Part shown: positions 30,811-41,293 of the stretch, piece by piece
How the letters are laid out: every line of letters starts with the position of its first letter
How positions within the stretch are numbered: the stretch's first letter is position 1
From: Pseudoalteromonas sp. '520P1 No. 423'
GTDB taxonomy: Bacteria > Pseudomonadota > Gammaproteobacteria > Enterobacterales > Alteromonadaceae
DNA: 64,000 bases
Assembly (NCBI RefSeq): GCF_001269985.1
Contig: NZ_BBZB01000002.1
Span: forward strand, 868,001-932,000
Direction: 5' to 3'
Notes under the pieces: model-generated
Databases searched by the model: none
What the model was told of the DNA's origin: nothing
Seen by the model: only the letters and a program-made list of their open reading frames with translations
Translations under genes and position numbers: made by a program

Positions 30811-33786
30811 ATGAAACAGTTTAACTTTTCTAAAAATCATTTAGCAGCATGTATTAGTGCAATTATGTTTGCAGGAATTAATACACAGCTAATAGCAGCT
30901 GAACAAACCACAAGTACAGGTAATTCAAATACAGCAGTGAAACAAATTGAAGTTATTGAAGTAAAGGGTATTCGAGGAAGTTTAATCAAATCAGCGGATT
31001 TAAAACGGGCAGAATCGGGTGTCGTAGATATAATATCTGCAGAAGATATGGGTAAATTTCCAGATACTAATTTAGCTGAATCACTGCAAAGGATCACTGG
31101 TGTTACTGTGAGTCGCTCAAATGGTGAAGGCAGTGAAATAACTGTACGTGGATTTGGTCCAGATTTTAATCTTGTGACCTTAAATGGTCGTCAAATGCCG
31201 GGCACAGGTAATTCTCGTTCATATAAATTTGAAAATCTGTCATCGGATGGCATAAGTGCATTAGAAGTACACAAAACTGCACGTGCTAAAAATCCAAGTG
31301 GTGGTTTAGGAGCTACAGTTAATATTGTAACTATGAAACCATTTAATAGCCCTGGTGAAAAGTATTCTTTATCTGCAAAAGCGATACACGATACTTCAAA
31401 TGTTGAGGGTAATGATGTGACACCTGAAATTGGTGGCGTTTATAGTAATACTTTTTTTGATGACACTTTAGGTTTTGCAGCTTCATTTACCCATCATAGA
31501 CGTGATTTTCAGAAGCAATCTGCGAATATTCAAGGTTGGCAGGCTAATGTCGATTTACCTGATTTAGATGCATCAAAAGTCATAGACCCACGTGCTTTAG
31601 ATTCTGAGGGCAAACCTATCGGTGCGCATTATTTTCCGCGAGATATGAATTACAGCATTGAAGATAATCAAAGAGAGCGGATCAATGGCCATATTACATT
31701 TCAATATGCACCAATTGATGATGTAATTTTAACTTTAGATTATACCGCGACAGACGCGACTACAGGCACTAACTCGCTAGGCTGGGGTATGTGGAATGAT
31801 TATGGTGGAAATATTAATGCTTATGAATTGGATGCACATGGGACTGCAATTTATGCAGATATTAGTGGTAATGATGGTTCATATTCAGCTTCTAGAAGTA
31901 CAACAGAGGTAAAAGAGCGATCCATTGGCCTTAATTTAGAGTGGCAGGCTACTGATTCATTAAATTTTGAATTTGATTATCATGATTCAAAAAATAAAAT
32001 CGATGATGGTGGTGATGCTGGTCTTGGTAGTGCCGGCACGTTAGTTTTAGGTTCAGACCAATTAACAACTAAAACATATGATAACCGCATTGGTGATATT
32101 CCTCATGCACAAATTTATTGGAACAATGGGACGACAGTATTAGCACCAAGCGAAATAGATTCTCACTTTAGTCAGTTTGTGCATAAACCTGGGGAGTCAT
32201 CTGTTGATCAATTTCAACTTCATGGCACTTGGGATAATACGTTTGATATTCCATTAGTGAATGTGAAATTTGGTGTTGTGCGCACAGAGCAAGACATTGG
32301 CGGTTCTCATGCTTGGAGTGGCTTGATTGGTGGTTTCTTATTTAACCCTTCATATACTGAAATGCTCCCTGATGGCATGTTTGAGCTAAATAATACAAAT
32401 GATTTTTTAGATGAATTTAGCGGTGGCGGTAGTAACTTATCGCCTAACTATTATTACTCATTTGATTTTGATGAAGTTGTTGCACGCTCAGAGGCATTTT
32501 TAACGAATGCTCAATTGGGTGGCGATGATTATTTTGCTACTACGGCTTACCATGATATGGGTACTTATTCTGCAAGTTCAGTTAAAGAAGATACCGATAG
32601 CATTTACATACAATCACTATGGGAATTTGAAATATCCCAGCTCCCTATTCAACTGAATGTTGGTGTACGTTATGAGGAAACATCGGTTACTAGTAATGTA
32701 CTGCAAGATGTCCCCACTTCAGTTTGGTGGAAAGGCGGAAGTGAATGGCATACTCAATATCTAGATGGTGATAGTAATACACTTGTTTTAACGGGGGAGC
32801 ATGATGTCTTTTTGCCTATGATAGATATGAAAGTTGACTTAACTGAAGAACTTGTTGGGCGGGTATCTTGGGGTAAAACAATTTCAAGAGCACCTCTAGG
32901 TGATTTAGCGGGTGGTCGCCAACTTTCTTCTAGTCCTAAAATTGGTTCTAGAAATGGCACTGAAGGTAATACTAATTTAATGCCGTTTGAATCAACTAAT
33001 TTTGATTTATCATTAGAGTATTACTATTCACCAGGTAGCTACGCAGCCATCGGTTACTTTAAAAAGAATGTTAAAAACTTTATTGGTAATCAGAAAGTTA
33101 AAACAAATATAGCGGGTTTCCATGATATTTATGAAGGGCCTCGCTGGCAGCAAGCTGAAGCGGACATAATAGGACGTGGTGAACAAGCAACAAATGACGC
33201 TATTTTTGCGCAAATGCAAGCCAATGGTGCAACATTAAATAGCCAAGGTTATATCGAGCCAAATGCTAATGATCCTTTGATGACTTGGGATATTTCTCGT
33301 CCTTTTAATAGTAAGGATGATAAACAAGTTGATGGCTTTGAATTGGCAGTCGTGCATTTATTTGGTGAATCAGGCTTTGGTGTGGGTGTTAATGCCACAT
33401 TTGTAGAGGGTGATGTTGAATTTGATGTTGACAGTTTAGAGCAACAAACCCCTTTAACAGGTTTAAGTGACTCAGCAAATTTCCAAGCTTTTTATGAGAA
33501 AGATGATTGGTCTGTAAAAGTCACTTATGCATGGCGAGATGAATACTTAATTGGTGTTGGTCAAGATCAAGGTTCATCAGATAACCCGCCACAATTTGCA
33601 AAGTCATTTGGTCAGTGGGATATGAGTGTTAATTATAATGTGAATGATAATATCACTGTATTTTTTGAAGGATTAAATCTAAATAATGAAACTGAACAAG
33701 GCTTTGGCCGATACGAAGAACAGTTCTTGTTTGCACGTCAATATGGGCCTCGCTATGTGTTAGGTGCGCGATACAGTTTTAAATAA
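30811..33786 (+). CDS. TonB-dependent outer-membrane receptor (probable laminari-oligosaccharide importer)
   Basis: TonB-dependent transporter, 991 aa. I start it at ATG 30811, giving a signal peptide MKQFNFSKNHLAACISAIMF...; an upstream ATG at 30721 would overlap the GH16 gene and lacks a signal sequence. A TonB-box-like IEVIEVKGIRGSL segment is followed by the plug (DIISAEDMGKFPDTNLAESL, GVTVSRS, ITVRGFGPDFNLVTLNGRQM). The rest is the beta-barrel, ending in YVLGARYSFK with a terminal aromatic strand. This is the type abundant in marine Alteromonadales for glycan import. Glucan specificity is inferred only from neighbours. Confidence 0.93.
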   Translation: MKQFNFSKNHLAACISAIMFAGINTQLIAAEQTTSTGNSNTAVKQIEVIEVKGIRGSLIKSADLKRAESGVVDIISAEDMGKFPDTNLAESLQRITGVTVSRSNGEGSEITVRGFGPDFNLVTLNGRQMPGTGNSRSYKFENLSSDGISALEVHKTARAKNPSGGLGATVNIVTMKPFNSPGEKYSLSAKAIHDTSNVEGNDVTPEIGGVYSNTFFDDTLGFAASFTHHRRDFQKQSANIQGWQANVDLPDLDASKVIDPRALDSEGKPIGAHYFPRDMNYSIEDNQRERINGHITFQYAPIDDVILTLDYTATDATTGTNSLGWGMWNDYGGNINAYELDAHGTAIYADISGNDGSYSASRSTTEVKERSIGLNLEWQATDSLNFEFDYHDSKNKIDDGGDAGLGSAGTLVLGSDQLTTKTYDNRIGDIPHAQIYWNNGTTVLAPSEIDSHFSQFVHKPGESSVDQFQLHGTWDNTFDIPLVNVKFGVVRTEQDIGGSHAWSGLIGGFLFNPSYTEMLPDGMFELNNTNDFLDEFSGGGSNLSPNYYYSFDFDEVVARSEAFLTNAQLGGDDYFATTAYHDMGTYSASSVKEDTDSIYIQSLWEFEISQLPIQLNVGVRYEETSVTSNVLQDVPTSVWWKGGSEWHTQYLDGDSNTLVLTGEHDVFLPMIDMKVDLTEELVGRVSWGKTISRAPLGDLAGGRQLSSSPKIGSRNGTEGNTNLMPFESTNFDLSLEYYYSPGSYAAIGYFKKNVKNFIGNQKVKTNIAGFHDIYEGPRWQQAEADIIGRGEQATNDAIFAQMQANGATLNSQGYIEPNANDPLMTWDISRPFNSKDDKQVDGFELAVVHLFGESGFGVGVNATFVEGDVEFDVDSLEQQTPLTGLSDSANFQAFYEKDDWSVKVTYAWRDEYLIGVGQDQGSSDNPPQFAKSFGQWDMSVNYNVNDNITVFFEGLNLNNETEQGFGRYEEQFLFARQYGPRYVLGARYSFK

Positions 33787-33874
33787 ACCCCAACCTTTGT
33801 CGTTCAGTTTGCACACTGAGCGGCAATTTTTCTTCATATTATTTTATTAATTTTAACTTAAAGGAATTTTTATT

Positions 33875-35131
33875 ATGGCTGGCATGTCAGTGAATCTCGC
33901 GCAGCAAGATGCCTTAAATTCAGCATCTACAAATAAAAATAACAGATTTGCATTGGTTTCGTTAACATCTCTTTTTTTTATGTGGGGTTTTATAACTTGT
34001 TTGAATGATATTTTGATCCCTTATTTAAGAGGGGCATTTGATTTAACTTATACCCAAGCAATGTTGGTTCAGTTTTGTTTTTTTGGCGCATACTTTATTG
34101 TTTCACTGCCAGCGGGCAATTTGGTGGGTAAAATAGGTTTTAAAAAAGGCATAGTAGCAGGTTTAAGTATTGCAAGTGTTGGCTGTTTATTATTCTATCC
34201 AGCATCACTACTAGAAAAATATTCACTGTTTTTACTCGCATTATTTGTTTTAGCTTCGGGTATTACAATTTTACAGGTCTCTGCTAATCCATATGTCAGT
34301 GCACTTGGCCCAAGTAAAACAGCTTCATCACGCCTTACCATGACGCAAGCTTTTAATGCATTAGGTACTACAGTGGCACCATTTTTTGGAGCCTGGCTTA
34401 TTTTCAATGGTGCTGAACATGTTATTGCCGATCCTTCAGCTGTGCAAACTCCATATATATTTCTAGCTCTTTCTTTACTTATATTAGCTATCATTTTTGC
34501 TTATTTAAAACTGCCTAATTTAGGACAAAAAGAACATGTGCAGCAGTCAATACAAAAATCATGGCATTTTAGTCATTTGAAATTAGGTGCTTTAGGCATC
34601 TTTTTATATGTAGGCGCAGAAGTGGCTATTGGCAGCTTTTTAATTAACTTTTTAGCAGAGCCGGGTATTGCTGGTATGGCTGAGTCACAAGCAGCTAATT
34701 ACATCGCTTATTATTGGGGCGGTGCTATGGTGGGCCGTTTTATTGGTGCAATTGTAATGCAGCGTATTGCAGCAGGAACAGTACTGGCTTTTAATGGTGC
34801 ATGTTCAATTATATTAATATTACTGGCTGTCGTGTTAGATGGTTCAGTTGCTATGTGGTCAATTTTAGCAGTTGGTTTATTTAACTCAATTATGTTTCCA
34901 ACAATATTTAGTTTAGCTATTAATGATTTGGGTGATGCTGCCAGTCATGGTGCTGGGGTTTTATGTTTAGCGATTGTTGGCGGTGCAATAATTCCTTTAG
35001 TTCAAGGCATATTAGCTGATTTTTTGGGAGTACAACTGTCATTTATTCTTCCAGTATTTTGTTATGTGTATATAGCGTATTACGGATTAATAGGTTCAAA
35101 ACCTATGATGACTTTAAAAGAAGGAACTTAG
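33875..35131 (+). CDS. Sugar:proton symporter, FHS family (GluP/FucP-like MFS)
   Basis: Twelve-helix major facilitator permease, 418 aa, inner membrane. Family hallmarks: [20 protein letters not shown] in helix 1 (Asn/Asp pair conserved in FHS members), [13 protein letters not shown], and [18 protein letters not shown], characteristic of glucose/galactose (GluP) and fucose permeases. In this operon the likely substrate is glucose or a short gluco-oligosaccharide released by the GH3 enzyme. An AAAGGAA ribosome site is upstream. The gap to the GH3 gene is a single base, so the two are probably translated together. Confidence 0.9.
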   Translation: MAGMSVNLAQQDALNSASTNKNNRFALVSLTSLFFMWGFITCLNDILIPYLRGAFDLTYTQAMLVQFCFFGAYFIVSLPAGNLVGKIGFKKGIVAGLSIASVGCLLFYPASLLEKYSLFLLALFVLASGITILQVSANPYVSALGPSKTASSRLTMTQAFNALGTTVAPFFGAWLIFNGAEHVIADPSAVQTPYIFLALSLLILAIIFAYLKLPNLGQKEHVQQSIQKSWHFSHLKLGALGIFLYVGAEVAIGSFLINFLAEPGIAGMAESQAANYIAYYWGGAMVGRFIGAIVMQRIAAGTVLAFNGACSIILILLAVVLDGSVAMWSILAVGLFNSIMFPTIFSLAINDLGDAASHGAGVLCLAIVGGAIIPLVQGILADFLGVQLSFILPVFCYVYIAYYGLIGSKPMMTLKEGT

Positions 35132-35132
35132 G

Positions 35133-37676
35133 ATGAACATTAATAAACAATCGTTGCTCAGTATAATGGTAGTTTCAAGCTTGGTTGGATGCTCTGTAGA
35201 AAACGAACGCTTTCAAAAAGTTGAAGATAAAAAAGCAATTTGGCCAAAAATAGTTTCACAAGTACCTAAAGATGAAAATGTTGAAATTAAAGTTGAACAA
35301 CTTTTATCTAATATGACATTAGAACAAAAAGTAGCACAAATGATCCAGCCTGAAATACGTGATATTACAGTTGAAGATATGCGTAATTATGGTTTTGGCT
35401 CATATTTAAATGGTGGGGGGTCATTTCCTAATTCCGATAAACACGCGACACCACAAGATTGGATAAAACTAGCTGAAGATATGTACCAGGCATCAATAGA
35501 TGATTCAATAGATGGCTCATCTATTCCTACTATGTGGGGGACGGATGCTGTTCATGGTCACAATAATGTAATAGGTGCAACACTCTTTCCTCACAATATT
35601 GGTTTAGGTGCGGCAAACAATCCAGCTTTAATAAAAAAAATTGCGCAAGTAACAGCAACAGAAGTCATGGTTACAGGTATTGATTGGGTATTTGCACCTA
35701 CTGTTGCTACTGTACGAGATGACCGATGGGGTAGAACTTATGAAGGGTATTCTGAAGATCCTAAAATAGTAAAAACATATGCAAGTGCCATAGTGAAAGG
35801 CCTGCAAGGTACTGCTGATAATAACTTTTTAGGCGACGATAAAGTGATCAGCACAGTGAAGCACTTTATTGGTGATGGCGGTACAATGGATGGCGATGAC
35901 CAAGGTAATAATATTGCTTCAGAGCAAGCTTTACACGACATTCATGGGCAAGGTTATATTGGCGGTTTAACTGCTGGCGCACAATCAGTTATGGCGTCAT
36001 TTAATAGTTGGAAAGGACGAAAAGCGCACGGGAATAAATATTTATTAACTAACGTATTAAAAAAACAAATGGGCTTTGATGGTTTTGTTGTAGGTGATTG
36101 GAATGGCCACGGTCAAGTGAAAGGCTGTAGCAATGAAAGTTGCCCACAAGCAGTAAATTCTGGGCTCGATATCTTTATGGTGCCAACAAATGCTTGGAGA
36201 CCTTTACTTGAAAATACCCTAAAACAAGTTGAGGAGGGTGAGATATCACAATCGAGAATTGATGATGCCGTTTCTCGGATTTTACGTGTAAAAGTACGCG
36301 CGGGTTTATTTGACAAACCAAGTCCGGCTAAACGTGTTTTATCAGGAAAAACCGAGCTAATTGGTAGTAAAGCACATAGGAAAATTGCACAACAAGCAGT
36401 AAGAGAGTCTCTTGTTCTATTAAAAAATAAAGATAACCTATTACCTTTGTCACCTAAGATAAATTTATTAGTCGCAGGGGATGCAGCGCATAATATTGGC
36501 AAGCAATCGGGTGGATGGACTATTACTTGGCAAGGCACAAATAATGTTAATGCAGATTTCCCTGGAGGCAGTTCTATTTATGATGGTTTAGCTGAACAAG
36601 TTAAAGCCGCTGGTGGCCAGATTGTTTTGAGTGAAGATGGCAGCTTTACAGAAAAACCTGATGTTGCAGTGGTGGTTTTTGGTGAAGAGCCCTATGCCGA
36701 AGGGCAAGGTGATATTGAAGATTTAGCATATCAAAAAGGAATTAAATCAGACTTAAAATTACTTCATAAACTTAAAGCACAAGGAATACCTGTTGTTTCT
36801 ATTTTTATAAGCGGCCGCCCTATGTGGGTAAATGCAGAGCTCAATGCCAGTGATGCGTTTTTAGCTGCTTGGTTACCAGGCTCTGAAGGCAAAGCAATTG
36901 CAGATGTATTGTTGATGGATCAAGAGAATCGTATTCAGCATGATTTTAAAGGAAAGTTATCATTTTCTTGGCCTAAAACACCGGAGCAAATTGTTAATCT
37001 TAATGATGAGAAATATCAACCATTATTACCATATGGTTTTGGTTTGCAATATGGGGATAAAAACCTACTGGCTGATAACTTATTAGAAACATTTGATTTT
37101 ACTAAAGGTCAAACTGCTGGATTGCATATCTTTACAGGTAAAATAGTCGAGCCATGGATCGTGAGTTTAGTTTCTGATAAACAAATTATAGCAATCGCTT
37201 CAAATACAGTAACTTTGCCTGGGATTAAATACAGAACGGTAGATAAAAAAGTACAAGAAGATGCTTTTAGAATTGAGTTTGATGGAAGCAAACACGCTGG
37301 TGTTGAGTTTAATCATAAGGTCAAGGGCTCTGAAAGGTTAAGTACGAGTTTAATAAAGCATTCACGATTATTACTGAATATGAAAAGAGAAAGTAAGGTA
37401 ATAGCACCGGTTCATATTAATTTAAATTGTGATAAAAATTCAATTGATTCAGCTGGCTGTGTAATGCAGCAGGATATAAGTCAAAAGCTGGCTTTATTAC
37501 CAAAAGGACAATGGTCTGACTTATCAATAGATACAAAATGTTTTACAAATAATGAATCTCTGTTAACTGAAAATATTACAGCACTTAAGCTGAGTACTGC
37601 TGCAATGTTAGATTTATCTATTAGTGATATTCGTTTTGAGTCAAATGAGGAATTTGAAACTATTAATTGTCATTAG
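35133..37676 (+). CDS. GH3 beta-glucosidase / exo-beta-glucanase lipoprotein (ExoP-like)
   Basis: Glycoside hydrolase family 3 enzyme, 847 aa, with lipoprotein signal ending LVGC (Cys20). N-terminal barrel: LEQKVAQMIQPE, WGTDAVHGHNNVIGATLFPH, EGYSEDP, KHFIGDGGT and nucleophile Asp322 in GFVVGDWNGHG. C-terminal sandwich: VLLKNKDNLLPL, GGWTITWQG and GEEPYAEGQGD with the candidate acid/base Glu. The last ~200 residues form an extra module as in ExoP-type 1,3/1,4-beta-glucanases. It would release glucose from laminari-oligosaccharides in the periplasm or at the surface. Last gene of the operon; no strong terminator is seen immediately after it. Confidence 0.93.
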   Translation: MNINKQSLLSIMVVSSLVGCSVENERFQKVEDKKAIWPKIVSQVPKDENVEIKVEQLLSNMTLEQKVAQMIQPEIRDITVEDMRNYGFGSYLNGGGSFPNSDKHATPQDWIKLAEDMYQASIDDSIDGSSIPTMWGTDAVHGHNNVIGATLFPHNIGLGAANNPALIKKIAQVTATEVMVTGIDWVFAPTVATVRDDRWGRTYEGYSEDPKIVKTYASAIVKGLQGTADNNFLGDDKVISTVKHFIGDGGTMDGDDQGNNIASEQALHDIHGQGYIGGLTAGAQSVMASFNSWKGRKAHGNKYLLTNVLKKQMGFDGFVVGDWNGHGQVKGCSNESCPQAVNSGLDIFMVPTNAWRPLLENTLKQVEEGEISQSRIDDAVSRILRVKVRAGLFDKPSPAKRVLSGKTELIGSKAHRKIAQQAVRESLVLLKNKDNLLPLSPKINLLVAGDAAHNIGKQSGGWTITWQGTNNVNADFPGGSSIYDGLAEQVKAAGGQIVLSEDGSFTEKPDVAVVVFGEEPYAEGQGDIEDLAYQKGIKSDLKLLHKLKAQGIPVVSIFISGRPMWVNAELNASDAFLAAWLPGSEGKAIADVLLMDQENRIQHDFKGKLSFSWPKTPEQIVNLNDEKYQPLLPYGFGLQYGDKNLLADNLLETFDFTKGQTAGLHIFTGKIVEPWIVSLVSDKQIIAIASNTVTLPGIKYRTVDKKVQEDAFRIEFDGSKHAGVEFNHKVKGSERLSTSLIKHSRLLLNMKRESKVIAPVHINLNCDKNSIDSAGCVMQQDISQKLALLPKGQWSDLSIDTKCFTNNESLLTENITALKLSTAAMLDLSISDIRFESNEEFETINCH

Positions 37677-37732
37677 ATCTATTTGATAAATAAGCAGAGG
37701 CGACTTAATTTCCTCTGTTAATTTATGTTTGC

Positions 37733-37945
37733 CTAACGCACTTTAATTAAAGGTAGAATTTTTTCAATTAACTGAAGTTCTCCATTATATCCTTTTACAT
37801 TAGCTAAAATGGCAATAGATATATTATCCTTAACATCAAGTACAACCATAGAACCTGCACCGGCTTGTCTTCCTGAATGACCTATATTAACGCGATCCGT
37901 TTGAGGGAATAACATGACACCATTGCTATAATTTTTTTGTGATCA
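37733..37945 (-). pseudogene. C-terminal remnant of a beta-lactamase-family serine hydrolase
   Basis: The frame reads ...NYSNGVMLFPQTDRVNIGHSGRQ, AGAGSMVVLDVKDNISIAIL, ANVKGYN..., then stop. It contains the GHSG motif and the following strand of class C beta-lactamase-like hydrolases (usually GHSGGxxGA). The N-terminal 300 or so residues with SxxK and YxN are absent. The stretch from 37,946 to the terminator at 38,160 shows no gene. Confidence 0.7.
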
Positions 37946-38159
37946 AGGTGGGAGTCGCTGTTAGGCTAAACTTTTTATTAAATTACCAAAAAAAAAAGTG
38001 CATCAAGCCATGATTTTGATTGATAGTTAGCAAAAAATTATGCTGTCAAGACTTAATTATTTATTAAAATTATTGAATAAATATCGATGGCAATTTCTTA
38101 TTTACGCAAAGCTTTAATATTTTAATTACTAGAAATGATATGTAACTTCACCGTAATAA

Positions 38160-38184
38160 AAAAGCCAGTAGACAACTGGCTTTT
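38160..38184. terminator. cydB terminator
   Basis: AAAAGCCAGT / ACTGGCTTTT stem, 5-base loop, T-runs on both strands, 33 bases beyond the cydB stop. Confidence 0.85.
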
Positions 38185-38216
38185 GATGGTTGGGTTGTTT
38201 TTTCTGGATTGTTTAA

Positions 38217-39215
38217 TTAATGATATCTTAGCTCTTGCACTTTCCCCCAGAATACGCGGTAGGAAAATGCTGTATAACTAAAGATAACTGGTACAACTAT
38301 TATGGTGCCCCATAATAAAAAGCTTAAAGACTCAGGCGCTGCGGCAGTTTCCCAAATTGTTAATTTATTTGGCACTATATAAGGAAAGAAGCTAAAGGCT
38401 AAACCAAAAAAACATAAAGTAAATATAACAACAGCAGCCACAAATGGGCGCCAGCATCCTTTGTCATTAACTTTAGGTAACTGCTTTAATTGTATGTAGC
38501 TAAATATAAACAACGCAAAGCAAATGATCGGCAGCGGTAAAATATAGAAGGTATTAGGCCAAGAAAACCATTTTGCGTAAACTTCTGGATTGATCAAAGG
38601 GTTTACCAGTGATACTGCAAGGACACCGAGAAAACAAATTAATCCAGATTTTTTAGCCCACTCAACTGCTTGAATTTGCAAGTCTCCTTCAGTTTTCATG
38701 ATTAACCAGCATGCACCAATATAACTATATGCTGCAGCAACACCAAACGCACTGAGTAAACTAAAGCTATATGCAGCCAATGTACTTTCAAACCCCATAA
38801 CATACATGCCTAACATATAACCTTGGCTTAAAGCTGCAAATAAAGAACCTGCTTTAAACACTTTGTTCCATGTGGGTTTATGGCTAAACGCTGCTTTTGC
38901 TCTAAAGTCAAAAGCGACACCACGTAGCACTAGGCTTATCAATAATACTGCGGTCGGTAAATATAGCTCTTTAAATACAAAGCTATGTGCTGCTGGAAAT
39001 GCAATAAGTAATAACCCAACAGCCAAAACTAACCAAGTTTCATTGGCATCCCAAAAAGGACCAATTGAAGCTATCATGGTATCTGCATCATCTTTTTGAT
39101 CTAGGGGGAGTAAAACACCTACACCTAAGTCAAAGCCATCCAAAATGGCATAAAGTAGAACAGATAAACCCATAAGTGAGACAAAGACGACTGCTAATGT
39201 ATTTTCTTCAAACAT
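38217..39215 (-). CDS. cydB: Cytochrome bd-type (cyanide-insensitive) quinol oxidase subunit II
   Basis: CydB/CioB, 332 aa, polytopic inner-membrane partner of subunit I. Seen: LLYAILDGFDLGVGVLLPLD near the N-terminus and WDANETWLVLAVGLLLIAFP, both strongly conserved, and about eight hydrophobic helices. The C-terminal WETAAAPESLSFLLWGTIIV segment is also typical. It follows cydA by 3 bases. No small CydX-type gene was recognised between cydB and its terminator. Confidence 0.94.
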   Translation of the reverse strand: MFEENTLAVVFVSLMGLSVLLYAILDGFDLGVGVLLPLDQKDDADTMIASIGPFWDANETWLVLAVGLLLIAFPAAHSFVFKELYLPTAVLLISLVLRGVAFDFRAKAAFSHKPTWNKVFKAGSLFAALSQGYMLGMYVMGFESTLAAYSFSLLSAFGVAAAYSYIGACWLIMKTEGDLQIQAVEWAKKSGLICFLGVLAVSLVNPLINPEVYAKWFSWPNTFYILPLPIICFALFIFSYIQLKQLPKVNDKGCWRPFVAAVVIFTLCFFGLAFSFFPYIVPNKLTIWETAAAPESLSFLLWGTIIVVPVIFSYTAFSYRVFWGKVQELRYH

Positions 39216-39218
39216 AAT

Positions 39219-40583
39219 CTACCCCTTAACTACATTATGAAGATAAACAACCGGTTTTACTTTTTCATCATCGCTTATTTCTTCAATTTCTACAGCTCGG
39301 CCAGCCATAGTGAAAACGGTATGTAGATATGCAACCAAAATAACAACGTATAAAGTCAGATACATAATTAAAGTAAAGCCCACGTTTTCTGCTGCGATAT
39401 CGGTTGCAGCATCTTTTATTGTTAGCACGCCTGTCACTAACCAAGGTTGACGGCCAATTTCGGTCACATACCAACCAGCGAGTGTCGCAACCCAGCCAGA
39501 GAAACTCATAGCAACTAAGGCTTTGAGTAACCAAGGAGGTAATTGCTTTTTACGCCATAACTGAATTCGGCTAAACCAAGCGATTGCAAGCATTAACATA
39601 CCAAGACCTACCATAAGTCTAAAAGCAAAAAATACAGGTGCCACTGGAGGGTGATTACCTTCAAATTCGTTCAAACCTTTTATTTCACCATTTAAATCAT
39701 GAGTTAATATAAAACTAGCCATATTAGGAATAGCAATTTCAAAATGATTGGTTTTTTGTTCTTCATCTGGCACAGCAAACAACAATAATGGTGCGCCTTT
39801 TTCGGTGTGCCATACACCTTCCATTGCCGCGATTTTTTGTGGCTGATGTTCTAGGGTATTTAAACCGTGCATATCACCTACAAAAACTTGTAATGGTGTA
39901 AGCAATGCAGCAACGGTTAAAGCTATTTTTAAAGTTAATTTAGGTGCTTGTTTATCGTCACCTTTTAATAAGCGATACGCACTTATCCCTGCAACTAAAA
40001 ACGCAGCAGTTAAACCAGATGCAATCAACATATGCATGAGTCTATAAGGGAATGAAGGATTAAAAATGATTGCCAGCCAATCTACAGGAAAAGCAACACC
40101 ATCACGAATTTCATGACCTTGCGGCGTTTGCATCCATGAATTTAAAGCTAAAATCCAAAATGCAGATAAGCTTGTACCTATTGCTACAATTAAAGTTGAA
40201 ATAGTATGAACTCTCGCTGATACTTTATTAATGCCAAATAGCATAATGCCTAAGAATCCAGCCTCTAAAAAGAAAGCGGTTAGCACTTCATAACCGAGTA
40301 AAGGCCCTGCAATATTACCAACGGTTTCCATAAACTTTGGCCAATTAGTACCAAATTGAAAAGACATGGTAATACCACTAACTACACCGATCGCAAAAGT
40401 TAAAGCAAAAATTTTGACCCAAAAACGATAAGCACGCATCCAAACTGGATCGGCAGTTTGATCAAAACGTAATTTGAAATAAAACAAAAACCAACTTAAT
40501 GCGATGGTAATTGTAGGGAACAGGATATGAAAACTAATATTTGCTGCAAACTGTATGCGTGAGAGCATTAAGGTTTCTAACAT
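39219..40583 (-). CDS. cydA: Cytochrome bd-type (cyanide-insensitive) quinol oxidase subunit I
   Basis: CydA/CioA, 454 aa, carries hemes b558, b595 and d and reduces O2 with quinol electrons. Seen: heme ligand His in FHILFPT near residue 18, GVVSGITMSFQFGTNWP, the EVLTAFFLEAGFLGIMLFG helix and GRQPWLVTGVL after the Q-loop. The short Q-loop and overall length place it with the CioA type rather than the longer E. coli CydA. It would give high-affinity or stress-tolerant respiration. The regulator gene upstream is on the same strand, separated by a hairpin. Confidence 0.94.
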   Translation of the reverse strand: MLETLMLSRIQFAANISFHILFPTITIALSWFLFYFKLRFDQTADPVWMRAYRFWVKIFALTFAIGVVSGITMSFQFGTNWPKFMETVGNIAGPLLGYEVLTAFFLEAGFLGIMLFGINKVSARVHTISTLIVAIGTSLSAFWILALNSWMQTPQGHEIRDGVAFPVDWLAIIFNPSFPYRLMHMLIASGLTAAFLVAGISAYRLLKGDDKQAPKLTLKIALTVAALLTPLQVFVGDMHGLNTLEHQPQKIAAMEGVWHTEKGAPLLLFAVPDEEQKTNHFEIAIPNMASFILTHDLNGEIKGLNEFEGNHPPVAPVFFAFRLMVGLGMLMLAIAWFSRIQLWRKKQLPPWLLKALVAMSFSGWVATLAGWYVTEIGRQPWLVTGVLTIKDAATDIAAENVGFTLIMYLTLYVVILVAYLHTVFTMAGRAVEIEEISDDEKVKPVVYLHNVVKG

Positions 40584-40676
40584 AACTTACTCCATAAACC
40601 ATATTAAGCACGACACTGTGTTAATTGGCTCTAAGTTTTAAGGTGACGATTTCTATAATATTTAAATAATCTCATT

Positions 40677-40709
40677 AAAAATGGCTAAGCACTGGGCTTA
40701 ACCATTTTT
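40677..40709 (-). terminator. Hairpin overlapping the end of the GbsR-type regulator gene
   Basis: On the minus strand AAATGGTTAAG ... CTTAGCCATTTTT forms an 11-bp stem with one G-U pair followed by T-run. The stem includes the regulator's stop codon. It probably separates regulator and cydAB transcription, or attenuates read-through. Confidence 0.7.
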
Positions 40710-41243
40710 CATGAACTTGTCTTTCATATCGATGACTTTACTAACCCCAGCACCAAGTTTCATTAAAGTATTGAGTTTATCAGGGGTCATTGTTTGTAAT
40801 TCACCAGCCCAATGTGTGATAGTTTCAAGTAAGTCATGTATTTCATGCATTTTATCTTGCGCGTATTGTTCTTGCTGATTGCCTGGTTCATCTAATAAAT
40901 TATCACGAAGCAATGATAGAGTAGGGTCAACTTCGCGTTTGCGACGCTCTTCAAATACACGAGTAGCCATTTCCCAAATTGAGCCTGCTGGTGAGTAATA
41001 TTCTTTACGATCTTTTGGTTTATGATGCACTTGCACTAAACGCCACGACTGTAACTCTTTAATGCCCATACTGACATTACCGCGAGAAATATTAAGTGCT
41101 TCAGATATTTGCACCGCACTAAGCGCTTCTTCATAAATGATTAATAAACCATACATTTGCCCAACCGTACGGTTAAACCCCCAGCGACTGCCCATTTCGC
41201 CACAATGCATTACAAACGATTCAATTTTAGCTGTCATTATCAT
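40698..41243 (-). CDS. GbsR/MarR-type transcriptional regulator
   Basis: Winged helix-turn-helix protein, 181 aa, of the GbsR branch of the MarR superfamily. The N-terminal FVMHCGEMGSRWGFNRTVGQ and the recognition region ALNISRGNVSMGIKELQSW are family signatures; a wing VHHKPKDRKEYY follows and the C-terminal third is helical. Bacillus GbsR senses choline, but homologues beside cydAB in marine gammaproteobacteria suggest control of the oxidase instead, which is inference from position. A dyad and an FNR box lie just upstream. Confidence 0.88.
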   Translation of the reverse strand: MIMTAKIESFVMHCGEMGSRWGFNRTVGQMYGLLIIYEEALSAVQISEALNISRGNVSMGIKELQSWRLVQVHHKPKDRKEYYSPAGSIWEMATRVFEERRKREVDPTLSLLRDNLLDEPGNQQEQYAQDKMHEIHDLLETITHWAGELQTMTPDKLNTLMKLGAGVSKVIDMKDKFMKNG

Positions 41244-41262
41244 TGTATTTTAATTTCTGAAG

Positions 41263-41280
41263 TTTCAGTATTTTCTGAAA
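41263..41280. promoter_or_regulatory. Inverted repeat, candidate operator of the GbsR-type regulator
   Basis: TTTCAG TATTTT CTGAAA, a perfect 6-bp dyad 20 bases upstream of the regulator start; a suitable size for a dimeric winged-helix autorepressor. No second copy was found upstream of cydA. Confidence 0.4.
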
Positions 41281-41293
41281 GTTTAAACTCTTA

